Assembly (NCBI GenBank): GCA_964584595.1
Contig: CAZPAM010000048.1
Location: 1-19,552, forward strand
Length of the DNA stretch: 19,552 nt
Direction: 5' to 3'
Source: Scalindua sp964584595
GTDB taxonomy: Bacteria; Planctomycetota; Brocadiia; Brocadiales; Scalinduaceae
Below, in pieces: positions 8,185 through 15,180 of this stretch (within the stretch, counting starts at the first letter, position 1; each line of letters opens with the position of its first letter). The notes beneath the pieces are model-generated. The model saw only the letters and a program-made list of their open reading frames with translations. It was not told the DNA's origin and made no database searches. The translations under genes were made by a program, and so were the position numbers.

Positions 8185-8200
8185 AGGTATTCAGTATGCA
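8185..8200 (+). promoter_or_regulatory. Weaker candidate sigma-54 promoter for glnK-1/amtB
   Basis: AGGTATTCAGTATGCA keeps GG-N10-GC, the GGTAT block seen in the two other candidate sites, and a TGCA -12 half, but has A for the first T of TTGC. It is about 110 bases before the glnK-1 ATG, a normal distance. The imperfect hairpin immediately upstream may be part of the control region. Confidence 0.33.
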
Positions 8201-8311
8201 GAGAAGAGGCAAAAGTTATTGACTGCAAGAAGGGGGGTGCTATATATAACGATAGTTATGCAGGAAATTTATTTTTTTTTATTATTTTATGGTTTATAGG
8301 AGGTGGCTGTA

Positions 8312-8650
8312 ATGAAAAAAGTTGAAGCAATTATCAGGGATGAAAAACTGAGTGCTGCAAAGGAAGCTCTAAAAGCCCTGGGAGTAGCTGGTATGACGGT
8401 TACAGAGGTTAAGGGTCACGGTACACAGAAGGGTATTACGGAAGTTTATCGTGGTAGGCAGTATGCTGTAGATTTGCTGCCCAAGATTAAGATAGAAGCG
8501 GTTGTTGATGATAAAGATGTAAAGAAGGTAACTGATGCTATTTGTGAGGTTTCCAGAACCGGCAGCATTGGGGATGGGAAAATATTTGTGACTAGTGTAG
8601 AAGATATTATAAGAATAAGGACAGGGGAGTCAGGAGAAAAAGCAATTTAA
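8312..8650 (+). CDS. glnK: PII signal transduction protein GlnK (PII-1)
   Basis: Trimeric PII protein that binds ATP/ADP and 2-oxoglutarate and, in its ADP form, docks into and closes Amt channels. It has 112 residues, the family norm. Visible signatures are G35-H-G-x-Q39-K40-G, the T-loop with EVYRGRQY51 (Y51 is the usual uridylylation position), the Walker-like TGSIGDGKIFV B-loop, and the C-loop IRIRTGE with both Arg residues. The start is ATG 8312, since AGGAGG lies 8 bases upstream and PII proteins begin MKKVEAI; an in-frame GTG at 8303 lies in the ribosome site. The glnK-amtB order with the next gene 99 bp downstream is the classical arrangement, so it probably controls Amt2. Confidence 0.96.
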   Translation: MKKVEAIIRDEKLSAAKEALKALGVAGMTVTEVKGHGTQKGITEVYRGRQYAVDLLPKIKIEAVVDDKDVKKVTDAICEVSRTGSIGDGKIFVTSVEDIIRIRTGESGEKAI

Positions 8651-8749
8651 ATATTTTTCATTTCATATGGATCATATGATAATGAGAATTAACTTTTTAC
8701 GTATTTGCATAAATATGTAAATGTTTGTTAGCAAAAGGAGGTTACGCGA

Positions 8750-10081
8750 ATGAGAAAATTTAGTTACGTTTTCATCTTGATGTTTGTTCTAATGATGGTT
8801 TCATCCCAAATGGCATGGGCAGACGAGGCTGCGCTTGACACAGGTGATAATGCTTGGATACTTACATGTTCAGCACTGGTACTCCTTATGACACCCGGCC
8901 TGGCATTCTTTTATGGCGGTATGTCTTCCGTTAAAAATATAAATAATATGATTATGATGGTCTTCTTGTGTATGGCCATCATCAGTGTTCAGTGGGTTTT
9001 CTGGGGCTACAGCTTATCTTTTGCTGAAGGGAACTGGATGATTGGAGGCCTTGCAACTGTAGGTCTGCATGGTATAACGCCAGATTCGCTCTCGGGTACT
9101 TTATCTGAATACACCTTTGTTGCGTTCCAGGCGACGTTTGCTATTATTACTGTAGGTCTTATATTAGGAGCCGTTGAGGGGCGCATGAAGTTTGGCGCAT
9201 GCATGCTGTTTATACCTCTCTGGGCGACAGCCTGTTATGACCCAGTTTGTCATTGGGCATGGGGTGGTGGATGGCTTGGTACCTGGGGAGTTCTGGACTT
9301 TGCCGGTGGAACTGTGGTACACATTAACTCAGCAGCTGCTGCACTTGCTCTTTGCTTAGTGCTTGGGAGACGTAAAAGTGCAAATATAAGGCCACCTGCA
9401 AATGTTCCAATGATAGCCCTTGGAGCTGGATTGCTGTGGTTTGGCTGGTTTGGTTTTAATGCAGGCAGTGAGTTGGCGGCTGATGGTAGATCTGCATTTG
9501 CGTGGGTGATAACGAATAGTGCGGCTGCAACTGCTGCATTTACGTGGGTAGTATGCGAATGGATTCATCGTGGAAAGCCTTCATTATTAGGCCTGGCTTC
9601 CGGAGCAGTTGCAGGTCTAGTTGCCATAACTCCGGCGTCCGGTTTTGTTGGACCTCTGGGTGCTATACAGATAGGTATTATGGCCGGAGTAGGCTGCTAC
9701 TTTGCTTGTGTAAAGATGAAAGCTGCTTTTGGATATGATGATGCACTGGACGTTGTAGGAGTACACGGAATTGGTGGAACGATAGGTGCATTTGCTACTG
9801 GACTTTATTGTACCAAGATGGTAATGGGTCCTGATGGTGTTGATGGTTTCTTTATTGGATGGGGTGCTGAAGGCCTGGGACAATTGGCTAAGCAATGTAT
9901 AGGATTCCTGGCGACATGGGCTTATGCATTCCCTGTAACCTTAATTATTGCATATGTTGTTAAAGCTACTGTAGGATTAAGGACCTCAGACGAAGATGAA
10001 AATAAAGGACTGGATATTACTCAACACGGAGAATCGGCTTATCACTTAGAATTAGAAGCCGTAAGTACAGTAAGGGAATAA
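8750..10081 (+). CDS. amtB: Ammonium channel AmtB (Amt2)
   Basis: A 443-residue ammonium transporter of the bacterial AmtB group, closest of the four to E. coli AmtB. A cleavable signal peptide is likely (residues 1-24, cut after AWA). Pore residues are all present: F126, Q127 and F130 (F103, Q104, F107), W171, D183 in LDFAGGTVVHI with H191 (H168), GWFGFNAGS with F237 and S240, and H339 in VVGVHGIGG (H318). The C-terminal tail GLRTSDEDENKGLDITQHGE is the element through which PII closes the channel. One oddity: the conserved GAxAERMKF after helix 3 reads GAVEGRMKF. The ribosome site AAAGGAGG is strong. It follows glnK-1 and is ended by a strong terminator 87 bases after the stop. Confidence 0.97.
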   Translation: MRKFSYVFILMFVLMMVSSQMAWADEAALDTGDNAWILTCSALVLLMTPGLAFFYGGMSSVKNINNMIMMVFLCMAIISVQWVFWGYSLSFAEGNWMIGGLATVGLHGITPDSLSGTLSEYTFVAFQATFAIITVGLILGAVEGRMKFGACMLFIPLWATACYDPVCHWAWGGGWLGTWGVLDFAGGTVVHINSAAAALALCLVLGRRKSANIRPPANVPMIALGAGLLWFGWFGFNAGSELAADGRSAFAWVITNSAAATAAFTWVVCEWIHRGKPSLLGLASGAVAGLVAITPASGFVGPLGAIQIGIMAGVGCYFACVKMKAAFGYDDALDVVGVHGIGGTIGAFATGLYCTKMVMGPDGVDGFFIGWGAEGLGQLAKQCIGFLATWAYAFPVTLIIAYVVKATVGLRTSDEDENKGLDITQHGESAYHLELEAVSTVRE

Positions 10082-10167
10082 GTGTATCCCTGGTTAAGGT
10101 ATTAATGTTTAATGTCCTGACACTTGCTTGGTCTGTTAGTAAAAGCGAGATGTAGGGTGTAGTTAGT

Positions 10168-10211
10168 GGGGCGTTGACTATTCTTTTATGATAGTCAATG
10201 CCCCTTTTTTT
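10168..10211 (+). terminator. Strong rho-independent terminator of glnK-1/amtB
   Basis: GGGGCGTTGACTAT pairs with ATAGTCAATGCCCC (14 bp, one G-T wobble) around a 9-base loop and is followed by seven T. On the other strand the hairpin has no T tail, so it serves only the + strand operon that converges on the zinc-ribbon gene. Confidence 0.92.
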
Positions 10212-10275
10212 ATCAAGACACAAAAAATATAGTAAGATAATATTGCCTTTTCTTAGTGTCTTTGTATCTTGGTGG

Positions 10276-10716
10276 CTATTTAGTTTCTTGAAGAGGTTTA
10301 AACCCTCTCAGGTTATAATTGCAGACAGGGCATCTTCTTATGAAGAGATACATTACCAGCAGAAAGACCAGCCATAACCCCGCAGTGAATAATACAAGTA
10401 CTATATCTCCGGGATCTAATTTATGAAGCCTCTTTGGAATGACAAGTTTTTCGCAATATGGGCAAAAAGTTCTTCTTGGATGTTTTGCAAACGAGAATAA
10501 TCCGCTCTCAATCTGAATATCTGTTGGTTTGGAATGTGCAAGTTTAAACTGTTTAAGTTTGTTGTAAATTAGATTGTACTTTCCTGCGATGATGAGTTCT
10601 ATGCGAAATCCCTTTGGAGGTTTTAGATCGTAATATTTGTTTGTGAGAAATTGTTCCGGGTCTCTGAATATCTCCCTGGCGAGGTATAGCTTTTTTCCAA
10701 TGTTGTCTGCAAACAT
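10276..10716 (-). CDS. Membrane protein with zinc ribbon split by a transmembrane helix
   Basis: A 146-residue protein of no family I recognise. Residues 1-80 are soluble and basic. A CPYC pair (about 85-88) is followed by PKRLHKLDPGD, a membrane helix (about 103-127), and a CPVC pair (about 130-133) with NYNLRG. The two Cys pairs resemble the halves of a zinc ribbon, here placed on either side of one membrane helix. If both pairs bind one metal, the helix must be a hairpin or re-entrant; otherwise they may bind separately or pair between subunits. There is no good ribosome site before the ATG. It lies 88 bp after kinase 1 on the same strand and may end that transcript. Confidence 0.72.
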   Translation of the reverse strand: MFADNIGKKLYLAREIFRDPEQFLTNKYYDLKPPKGFRIELIIAGKYNLIYNKLKQFKLAHSKPTDIQIESGLFSFAKHPRRTFCPYCEKLVIPKRLHKLDPGDIVLVLFTAGLWLVFLLVMYLFIRRCPVCNYNLRGFKPLQETK

Positions 10717-10804
10717 GAGTGTTTATTTGAGAGTGGAGTAATTTATCATATAGTTGAGATCTGCCTGCCTGGGTTAGTAGGAATGCATATTGTACTAAAC
10801 TAGT

Positions 10805-11617
10805 TTACACAACACTTGCAAGTTCGTCTTTTAGTTTCTCTGCTGACGGTATCCTGCTTGATGGGTCCTCCTCAAGGAGTCCTAAAATTATTCCATTCAA
10901 TTTTTGCGGAATTGCACTGTTAATCTCGATTGGTTGCTGGGGTGTTTCTGCACGTATTTTACCTGTTAATACTTCGTACATTATCAATCCAATTGTATAT
11001 AAATCGGTTCTACCATCAATCTTCACCTGTTTTAGGATTGCCTTTTCACCTTTTGCATCTGTAGCACCTTTCAATAAGTTGCTCATCTGCTTTTGTTCAG
11101 GAGATGCGTATTCTATAGTTACACCTTTTATAAGTTCTCCCGTTTTGATGGCTAGTTCTAAATCAATAAGCCCAATTGTACCTGTGCTGGGATTGAGAAT
11201 AAGATGACCCGGTTTAATGTCTGCATGGACATATCCCTTTTTATGTAGATATTGTAAGGGTTCGACGACACTTAGAACATATTTGATTACATTTTCCATT
11301 TCATGTGAATCTGGCACTCCCTTCTGCTTGTAAAACTCTACTAAGTCCTCACCTTCAAAATTCTGTAAGACAATAAAGTGTTCATTCAAAACTAATTTGT
11401 CGTTTTCGAATAATTCAGTCCATCCAAAATCATGTCTCTTTGGAATCTGTGGATGAGAGAATTTCTTAAGTACAGTATACTCACTTTCATAACTGTAAGA
11501 AGGCGAATACTTCATTCCCCATTCACCATTTCCAGGTTCAGATAAAATAGCATAATTTGCCCTGTGACCTGGTCTGTATTTAAAGCTTTCAAATTGATAT
11601 TTTCCTAATTTAAACAT
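10805..11617 (-). CDS. Atypical Ser/Thr protein kinase-like protein (kinase 1)
   Basis: A 270-residue protein that is almost entirely a kinase domain, with no membrane or sensor domain. Seen: K36 in GMKY (beta-3 Lys), catalytic loop HADIKPGHL with H131, D133 and K135, a DLE at 152-154 where DFG is expected, ASPEQ (the APE motif), and TDLYTIGLIMYEVLTG with the helix-F Asp (D205) and an R at 255. Missing or changed: no clear glycine-rich loop, the Mg-binding Asn of the catalytic loop is H138, and the Gly of DFG is Glu. Catalytic Lys and both Asp remain, so activity is possible. Its paralogue at 17158 shares every one of these changes. A ribosome site (AAGGAGAG) supports the start. It follows a cytochrome gene by 69 bp. 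The target is unknown. Confidence 0.88.
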   Translation of the reverse strand: MFKLGKYQFESFKYRPGHRANYAILSEPGNGEWGMKYSPSYSYESEYTVLKKFSHPQIPKRHDFGWTELFENDKLVLNEHFIVLQNFEGEDLVEFYKQKGVPDSHEMENVIKYVLSVVEPLQYLHKKGYVHADIKPGHLILNPSTGTIGLIDLELAIKTGELIKGVTIEYASPEQKQMSNLLKGATDAKGEKAILKQVKIDGRTDLYTIGLIMYEVLTGKIRAETPQQPIEINSAIPQKLNGIILGLLEEDPSSRIPSAEKLKDELASVV

Positions 11618-11686
11618 GCTTTCTCTCCTTAAAGCCTATTTCTATCTAAAAACTAAGCTCGAACAATATTTTTTATTAGCAATTCA

Positions 11687-12157
11687 TTACTCTTTCTTTT
11701 TGTATTTTTCATGGCAATTGTCACATGTTTGTTGCAATTTTTCGTACTCTATGTTCAAGCTGACCATCTCCCTTGATTCAGCTGCCTCAACCACTGCAAG
11801 CGATTGGAAATGAAAAGTGGTATCAAACAGGATAAAATCTTTTGGTAATTCTACTTTTTTCTTACCCGTAAAGAGTAATGGGGAAGTATTCTTCAGCAAC
11901 ATGGCGTATTTACATATATCATCCCAGTTCTGACTTTCAATTGACTCTGCCAATGCATCGTCATATTCATCAAGAGATTTCATATGCATTCTGAATTTAG
12001 ACGCACTGTCGTAAATAGTATTGTCTACTATGTCCGGAACTGTCACTCTCCCTTCTTCATCTTCCTTTTTAATCTTCTTTTTGTCCTTGTCTACAGAAAG
12101 CATAAAAAGCGGTACAAGTACCATTATCAAGACTACGATGATCCAAAACCCTTTCAT
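11687..12157 (-). CDS. Membrane-anchored monohaem c-type cytochrome, c'-like
   Basis: A 156-residue protein with an N-terminal membrane helix or uncleaved signal (about residues 4-21), a highly charged Lys/Glu stretch (about 22-36) and a helical domain ending in a single haem site, CDNCH (145-149), seven residues from the C-terminus. A haem motif at the end of the last helix of an all-helical protein is typical of the cytochrome c'/c-556 family. It would sit outside the membrane, in the periplasm or the anammoxosome lumen. H149 is the proximal ligand; the sixth position is not predictable from sequence. It lies between PII-2 and kinase 1 on the same strand, an unusual place for an electron-transfer or gas-binding protein. 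No clear ribosome site is seen. Confidence 0.8.
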   Translation of the reverse strand: MKGFWIIVVLIMVLVPLFMLSVDKDKKKIKKEDEEGRVTVPDIVDNTIYDSASKFRMHMKSLDEYDDALAESIESQNWDDICKYAMLLKNTSPLLFTGKKKVELPKDFILFDTTFHFQSLAVVEAAESREMVSLNIEYEKLQQTCDNCHEKYKKKE

Positions 12158-12282
12158 GTTTTCATTTAATCCTTAATTATGGAAATAGACAATTGCGCTT
12201 GTAGCGAATACATTGTGTTTAGTTCACTGTGTTTGAGAGAGAGAAAAAAATATACGATAATTTCAGGAAAAATTACAAGCGT

Positions 12283-12657
12283 CTAAATATCATCGAAGAA
12301 ACCTCCCTCAGTTGAGTCACCTAAATGCCTATCACCTGAATGAATATGTATTGCATTATCTATAGGAAGTATATATATTCTCCCATCAGCTCCCTGACCA
12401 GTCTTAGTAACATTTCTTATGGTTTCTATGATACTGTCGACCCTGTAATCTGGTACAACAAATTCTAATTCTACTCTCTTAACGGCATCTACCCTTTGCT
12501 GATAGATTTTTCCTCGATAGACTTGCTTAACAGTCTTTTTCTGTTCTCCATACCCAGCGGCCTGTTTGGTCGAGATACCATGATATCCTCTGCGTGTTAA
12601 TACATCCTTAAGGTCTAATACTCTTTCAGGTCTTAGAATTACCTTGATAAGTTTCAT
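12283..12657 (-). CDS. Divergent PII-family protein (PII-2)
   Basis: A 124-residue PII homologue, 12 residues longer than the two canonical copies here. The fold markers are MKLIKVILRPE at the start, G35-Y-G-E-Q39-K40, a T-loop with VYRGKIYQQ, and TGQGADGRIYIL for the B-loop. Changes: one extra residue in the T-loop, so the Tyr matching Y51 is Y52; the C-loop Arg pair that contacts ATP phosphates (RIR in the others) is HIH; H36 is Tyr; and a C-terminal extension is rich in Asp, Gly and Phe. Nucleotide or 2-oxoglutarate binding may therefore differ. It lies downstream of Amt3 on the same strand, the likely partner, with only a small ORF between. The ribosome site GGAGGGG is strong, and a TATAAT lies about 40 bases upstream, so it may also have its own promoter. 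Confidence 0.92.
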   Translation of the reverse strand: MKLIKVILRPERVLDLKDVLTRRGYHGISTKQAAGYGEQKKTVKQVYRGKIYQQRVDAVKRVELEFVVPDYRVDSIIETIRNVTKTGQGADGRIYILPIDNAIHIHSGDRHLGDSTEGGFFDDI

Positions 12658-12777
12658 AATAGATCCCCTCCGATCTTTTATAAATATCTATTATAATGTA
12701 TTGGATTTCTTGTTGTTTTCATCCTCCTTTCATTTTATCGGTCATTGAGAAAAATAGAGACTACACGGATTATTATA

Positions 12778-12981
12778 TTATTCTCCTGGTAAACTCTTTT
12801 CTTTATCCATCTGTTTCTTGGCAGTAAAGATTTCATCGCCCCTTACAATATACGCCTGATTATTCTTGAATTTCTTGTGAAAAAAGCTCTTGCGACTGTT
12901 TATGTGTTCATCTAATGACGGTTTGTCATCAAATGTTTCGTAGAAAAGCCCCTTTTTCTCACACACTATTAAAAAATACAT
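12778..12981 (-). CDS. Small hypothetical protein between Amt3 and PII-2
   Basis: A 67-residue frame, MYFLIVCEKKGLFYETFDD at the start and Lys/Glu-rich at the end, with no signal peptide, membrane helix or metal motif. The composition is that of an ordinary soluble protein and it fits the gap between amt3 (93 bp) and PII-2 (120 bp) on the same strand, which favours a real gene. Against it, there is no ribosome site before the ATG. I recognise no family. Confidence 0.5.
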   Translation of the reverse strand: MYFLIVCEKKGLFYETFDDKPSLDEHINSRKSFFHKKFKNNQAYIVRGDEIFTAKKQMDKEKSLPGE

Positions 12982-13074
12982 ATTTTACTATTTTCGACTC
13001 TTTCATCTAAGATACAGTAAGTGAAAGTACTCTCATGATATTGGTGTAAATATAAGTCATCATGTTCCTGTAGG

Positions 13075-14520
13075 TCAATTGAAACCCGGGTAACATGAAA
13101 TGCCGTGTTCGTAATTATCAATACCTGTGTTTTCTTCGCTGACCGGTACTCTGAGGCCAACTGTCTTTCTTAATATATAGAATAACAGATAACCAAGGCC
13201 AAGAGTCCAGATCATTAATACAATACATCCGATAAATTGAGATAATAATTGCCACCCTGATCCTGTTATTAATCCCCGAACACCATGATAAGAACCATCG
13301 GCAAATATCCCCACTGAGAGTAATCCCCACAGTCCGTTTGCCCCGTGCACAGAGATTGCTCCGACCGGATCATCAATTCTAAGTTTAATCTCTATAAAGT
13401 ATAGGCTTACCTTCAATATGATGATGGCAATTAAGCCTATAACCACTGCCGCCCAGTGTGGCACATAGGCACCTGAGGCCGTAATCGCCACACAACCGGC
13501 CAAAGCTCCATTACATGTCATAACGATATCATATTTTCCAGTGTCATAATATGTGATGTACATAATTGCTACTGCCCCGGTACATGCAGCAAGAAAAGTG
13601 TTTGTTGCAATTATTGACACCCTGAGATCGGTTGCACCAAATGTACTTCCGGCATTAAACCCAAACCATCCAAACAGTAAAAACAAAGTTCCTAATACTA
13701 CAAAAGAGAGATTGTGGCCATGAAACATGTTTGGTGTGCCATTAGGATTGTACTTGCCAAACCTGGGGCCAACCATCCATGCCCCTACCAGGGCAATTAA
13801 TCCGCCTACACCATGAACCACTCCCGACCCGGCAAAATCTTTCATCCCTGAACCGAATGGAAGGTTTGCAAGCCAGCCTCCACCCCATACCCAGTGGCCA
13901 TAGATAGGATATATAACTCCGCAAAGAGCAATACTGCATATAATATGTGTATTGAACTTGATACGTTCGGCAACTGAACCTGCAATGATTGTACTGGCCG
14001 CAGCGGCAAACATCATTTGAAACAGCCACAATTTTGATGTAGAGAAATCAGAAGAACCAAAAGAAAGGAAGAATCCACTGTGGCCAATAAGTGTGTTTCC
14101 AGAATCCAGACCATAGGCGAGGTATGATCCTCCAAACATTAATGCAAAACCGAATGCCCAGAATATTATGGCACCAACACAAAAATCCATAAAACTCATC
14201 GTTAGATAGTTTAAGGTGTTCTTCTTTTGCAGGAACCCGGCACCAAGAAATGCAAATCCTGCTTGCATATTAAATACGAGGAATCCGCATAACAAAGTCC
14301 AAGCAAGGTCTATGGATATCTTTACTGCATGAATATTTCTGATTCCAGAAGAATAGGGTGAGTAGCTCCTGGATACGTCAGAGGCTTCGGATACGTGAAA
14401 GGCGGCAAACAATATATAGGCAATAATGGGAGCCATTACCCACCAGAGCCTTTTTTTTCTAATGCAGCTCAGAGTCTTTGTGACGATACTGTATTTTTGC
14501 ATTGATATATTATCGGGCAT
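13075..14520 (-). CDS. amt: Ammonium channel, Amt family (Amt3)
   Basis: A 481-residue Amt protein of the same subgroup as Amt1 and Amt4 (MQAGFAFLG, DFAGSGVVH, SVHGANG and GIFADGSY signatures) with the gate intact: F167, Q168 and F171 in helix 3, W212, D228, H236, GWFGFNAGS with F288 and S292, and H392. The long N-terminus (about 46 residues with a hydrophobic stretch at 26-43) looks like a signal peptide after a basic region. The tail reads GLRVPVSEENTGIDNYEHG, the PII-contact segment. Neither the ATG at 14520 nor the in-frame ATG six codons on has a good ribosome site, so the start is uncertain. It is first in a run of minus-strand genes with PII-2, and is separated from PII-3 upstream by a terminator. 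Confidence 0.96.
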   Translation of the reverse strand: MPDNISMQKYSIVTKTLSCIRKKRLWWVMAPIIAYILFAAFHVSEASDVSRSYSPYSSGIRNIHAVKISIDLAWTLLCGFLVFNMQAGFAFLGAGFLQKKNTLNYLTMSFMDFCVGAIIFWAFGFALMFGGSYLAYGLDSGNTLIGHSGFFLSFGSSDFSTSKLWLFQMMFAAAASTIIAGSVAERIKFNTHIICSIALCGVIYPIYGHWVWGGGWLANLPFGSGMKDFAGSGVVHGVGGLIALVGAWMVGPRFGKYNPNGTPNMFHGHNLSFVVLGTLFLLFGWFGFNAGSTFGATDLRVSIIATNTFLAACTGAVAIMYITYYDTGKYDIVMTCNGALAGCVAITASGAYVPHWAAVVIGLIAIIILKVSLYFIEIKLRIDDPVGAISVHGANGLWGLLSVGIFADGSYHGVRGLITGSGWQLLSQFIGCIVLMIWTLGLGYLLFYILRKTVGLRVPVSEENTGIDNYEHGISCYPGFN

Positions 14521-14644
14521 TGCAGTTCAGGTGAGGAGAAGTTAAGCCGATTATAGTTATATTAAAGAAAAATGCTAATCTGAGTTTATGATAACATTTT
14601 CTTACATAAGAGTAAATGTGAAATTGCTGTCATACTTATGGCCT

Positions 14645-14708
14645 AAAACGAAAAGAGATCAGTGGCCTCTAATCAACGTGTTACGTGATTCGAGACTGCA
14701 CTGATCTC
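14645..14708 (-). terminator. Large hairpin terminator after amt4-glnK (PII-3)
   Basis: GAGATCAGTG (14655-14664) and CACTGATCTC (14699-14708) form a perfect 10-bp outer stem. The 34-base interior folds further (AATCA-ACGT against ACGT-GATT with one bulge). On the minus strand the stem is followed by TTTTCGTTTT. The + strand side also has CCCTTTTT, so it could act in both directions. It separates the amt4/PII-3 operon from amt3. Confidence 0.8.
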
Positions 14709-14759
14709 CCTTTTTCGATCTGATTAAACTTAAATATTCATTCCCAGAACATGGCTGCC

Positions 14760-15098
14760 TTAGATTGCGGCATCATCCTGTTCACCGGTACGGATCCTGT
14801 ACACGCCAGTGATTTCGGAAACAAATATTTTACCGTCACCAATACTTCCAGTCTGTGATTCACTGATAATTGTCTGAACCACCTGGTCTACTGCTTCATC
14901 TGAAACGACAAGCTCTATCTTTATCTTTGGTAACAGATCCACCCGATACCTCTTTCCTCTCCAAACTTCACTAACACCTTTTTGATTACCATGTCCCTTC
15001 ATTTCTGCGACCGACATTCCCCCATAACCTTTTTCAGTAAGGGCGTCCTTGATGATATCAAACTTTTCGGGACGAATTACTGCTTCGATCTTTTTCAT
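14760..15098 (-). CDS. glnK: PII signal transduction protein GlnK (PII-3)
   Basis: A canonical 112-residue PII. Visible are GHGNQKG at 35-41, a T-loop EVWRGKRY51 with the modifiable Tyr and a Trp in place of the more usual Tyr at 46, TGSIGDGKIFV, and YRIRTGE with the ATP-contacting Arg pair. Compared with PII-1, the T-loop carries WRGKRYR against YRGRQYA, a difference that could give Amt specificity, since this loop enters the channel exit. A strong ribosome site (AAAGGAGG) precedes the ATG. It follows amt4 by 82 bp on the same strand, so it most likely serves Amt4, and the transcript ends at the hairpin 50 bases on. Confidence 0.96.
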   Translation of the reverse strand: MKKIEAVIRPEKFDIIKDALTEKGYGGMSVAEMKGHGNQKGVSEVWRGKRYRVDLLPKIKIELVVSDEAVDQVVQTIISESQTGSIGDGKIFVSEITGVYRIRTGEQDDAAI

Positions 15099-15180
15099 TA
15101 AGTATTCCTCCTTTGGTCAAAACATTAACATAGAAAATTATTTAAAAAAACAAAACCATAGACTTGTTCATGACTCTGTT

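Larger units (their letters stand above)
7089..8311 (+). other. 1.2-kb gap between amt1 and glnK-1 with regulatory elements
   Basis: The largest gap in the window. It holds a perfect hairpin (7181-7212), a sigma-54-like site (7538-7553), a doubtful 132-codon frame (7647-8045), a strong intrinsic terminator (8035-8074), an imperfect hairpin (8146-8183) and a second, weaker sigma-54-like site (8185-8200). A promoter and a terminator about 500 bases apart suggest an independent short transcript. A weaker GG-N10-GC match lies at about 7400-7415 (GGTATAGATGTGGC). The rest is AT-rich without visible structure. Confidence 0.5.

Noticed and set aside
8303..8311. GTG at 8303 as the start of PII-1
   Set aside because: It lies within the ribosome site; ATG 8312 gives the standard MKKVEAI start and 112-residue length.
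10212..10270. AAGACAC...GTGTCTT inverted repeat as a terminator for the minus-strand zinc-ribbon gene
   Set aside because: Only 7 bp with a loop of nearly 40 bases and no T tract on the minus strand.
12700..12745. Short frames with AAAGGAGGATG upstream of PII-2 as a leader peptide
   Set aside because: The ribosome site touches the ATG directly, too close for normal initiation.
12969..13160. 63-codon minus-strand frame overlapping the end of amt3
   Set aside because: A frame-shifted shadow of the Amt3 C-terminus.
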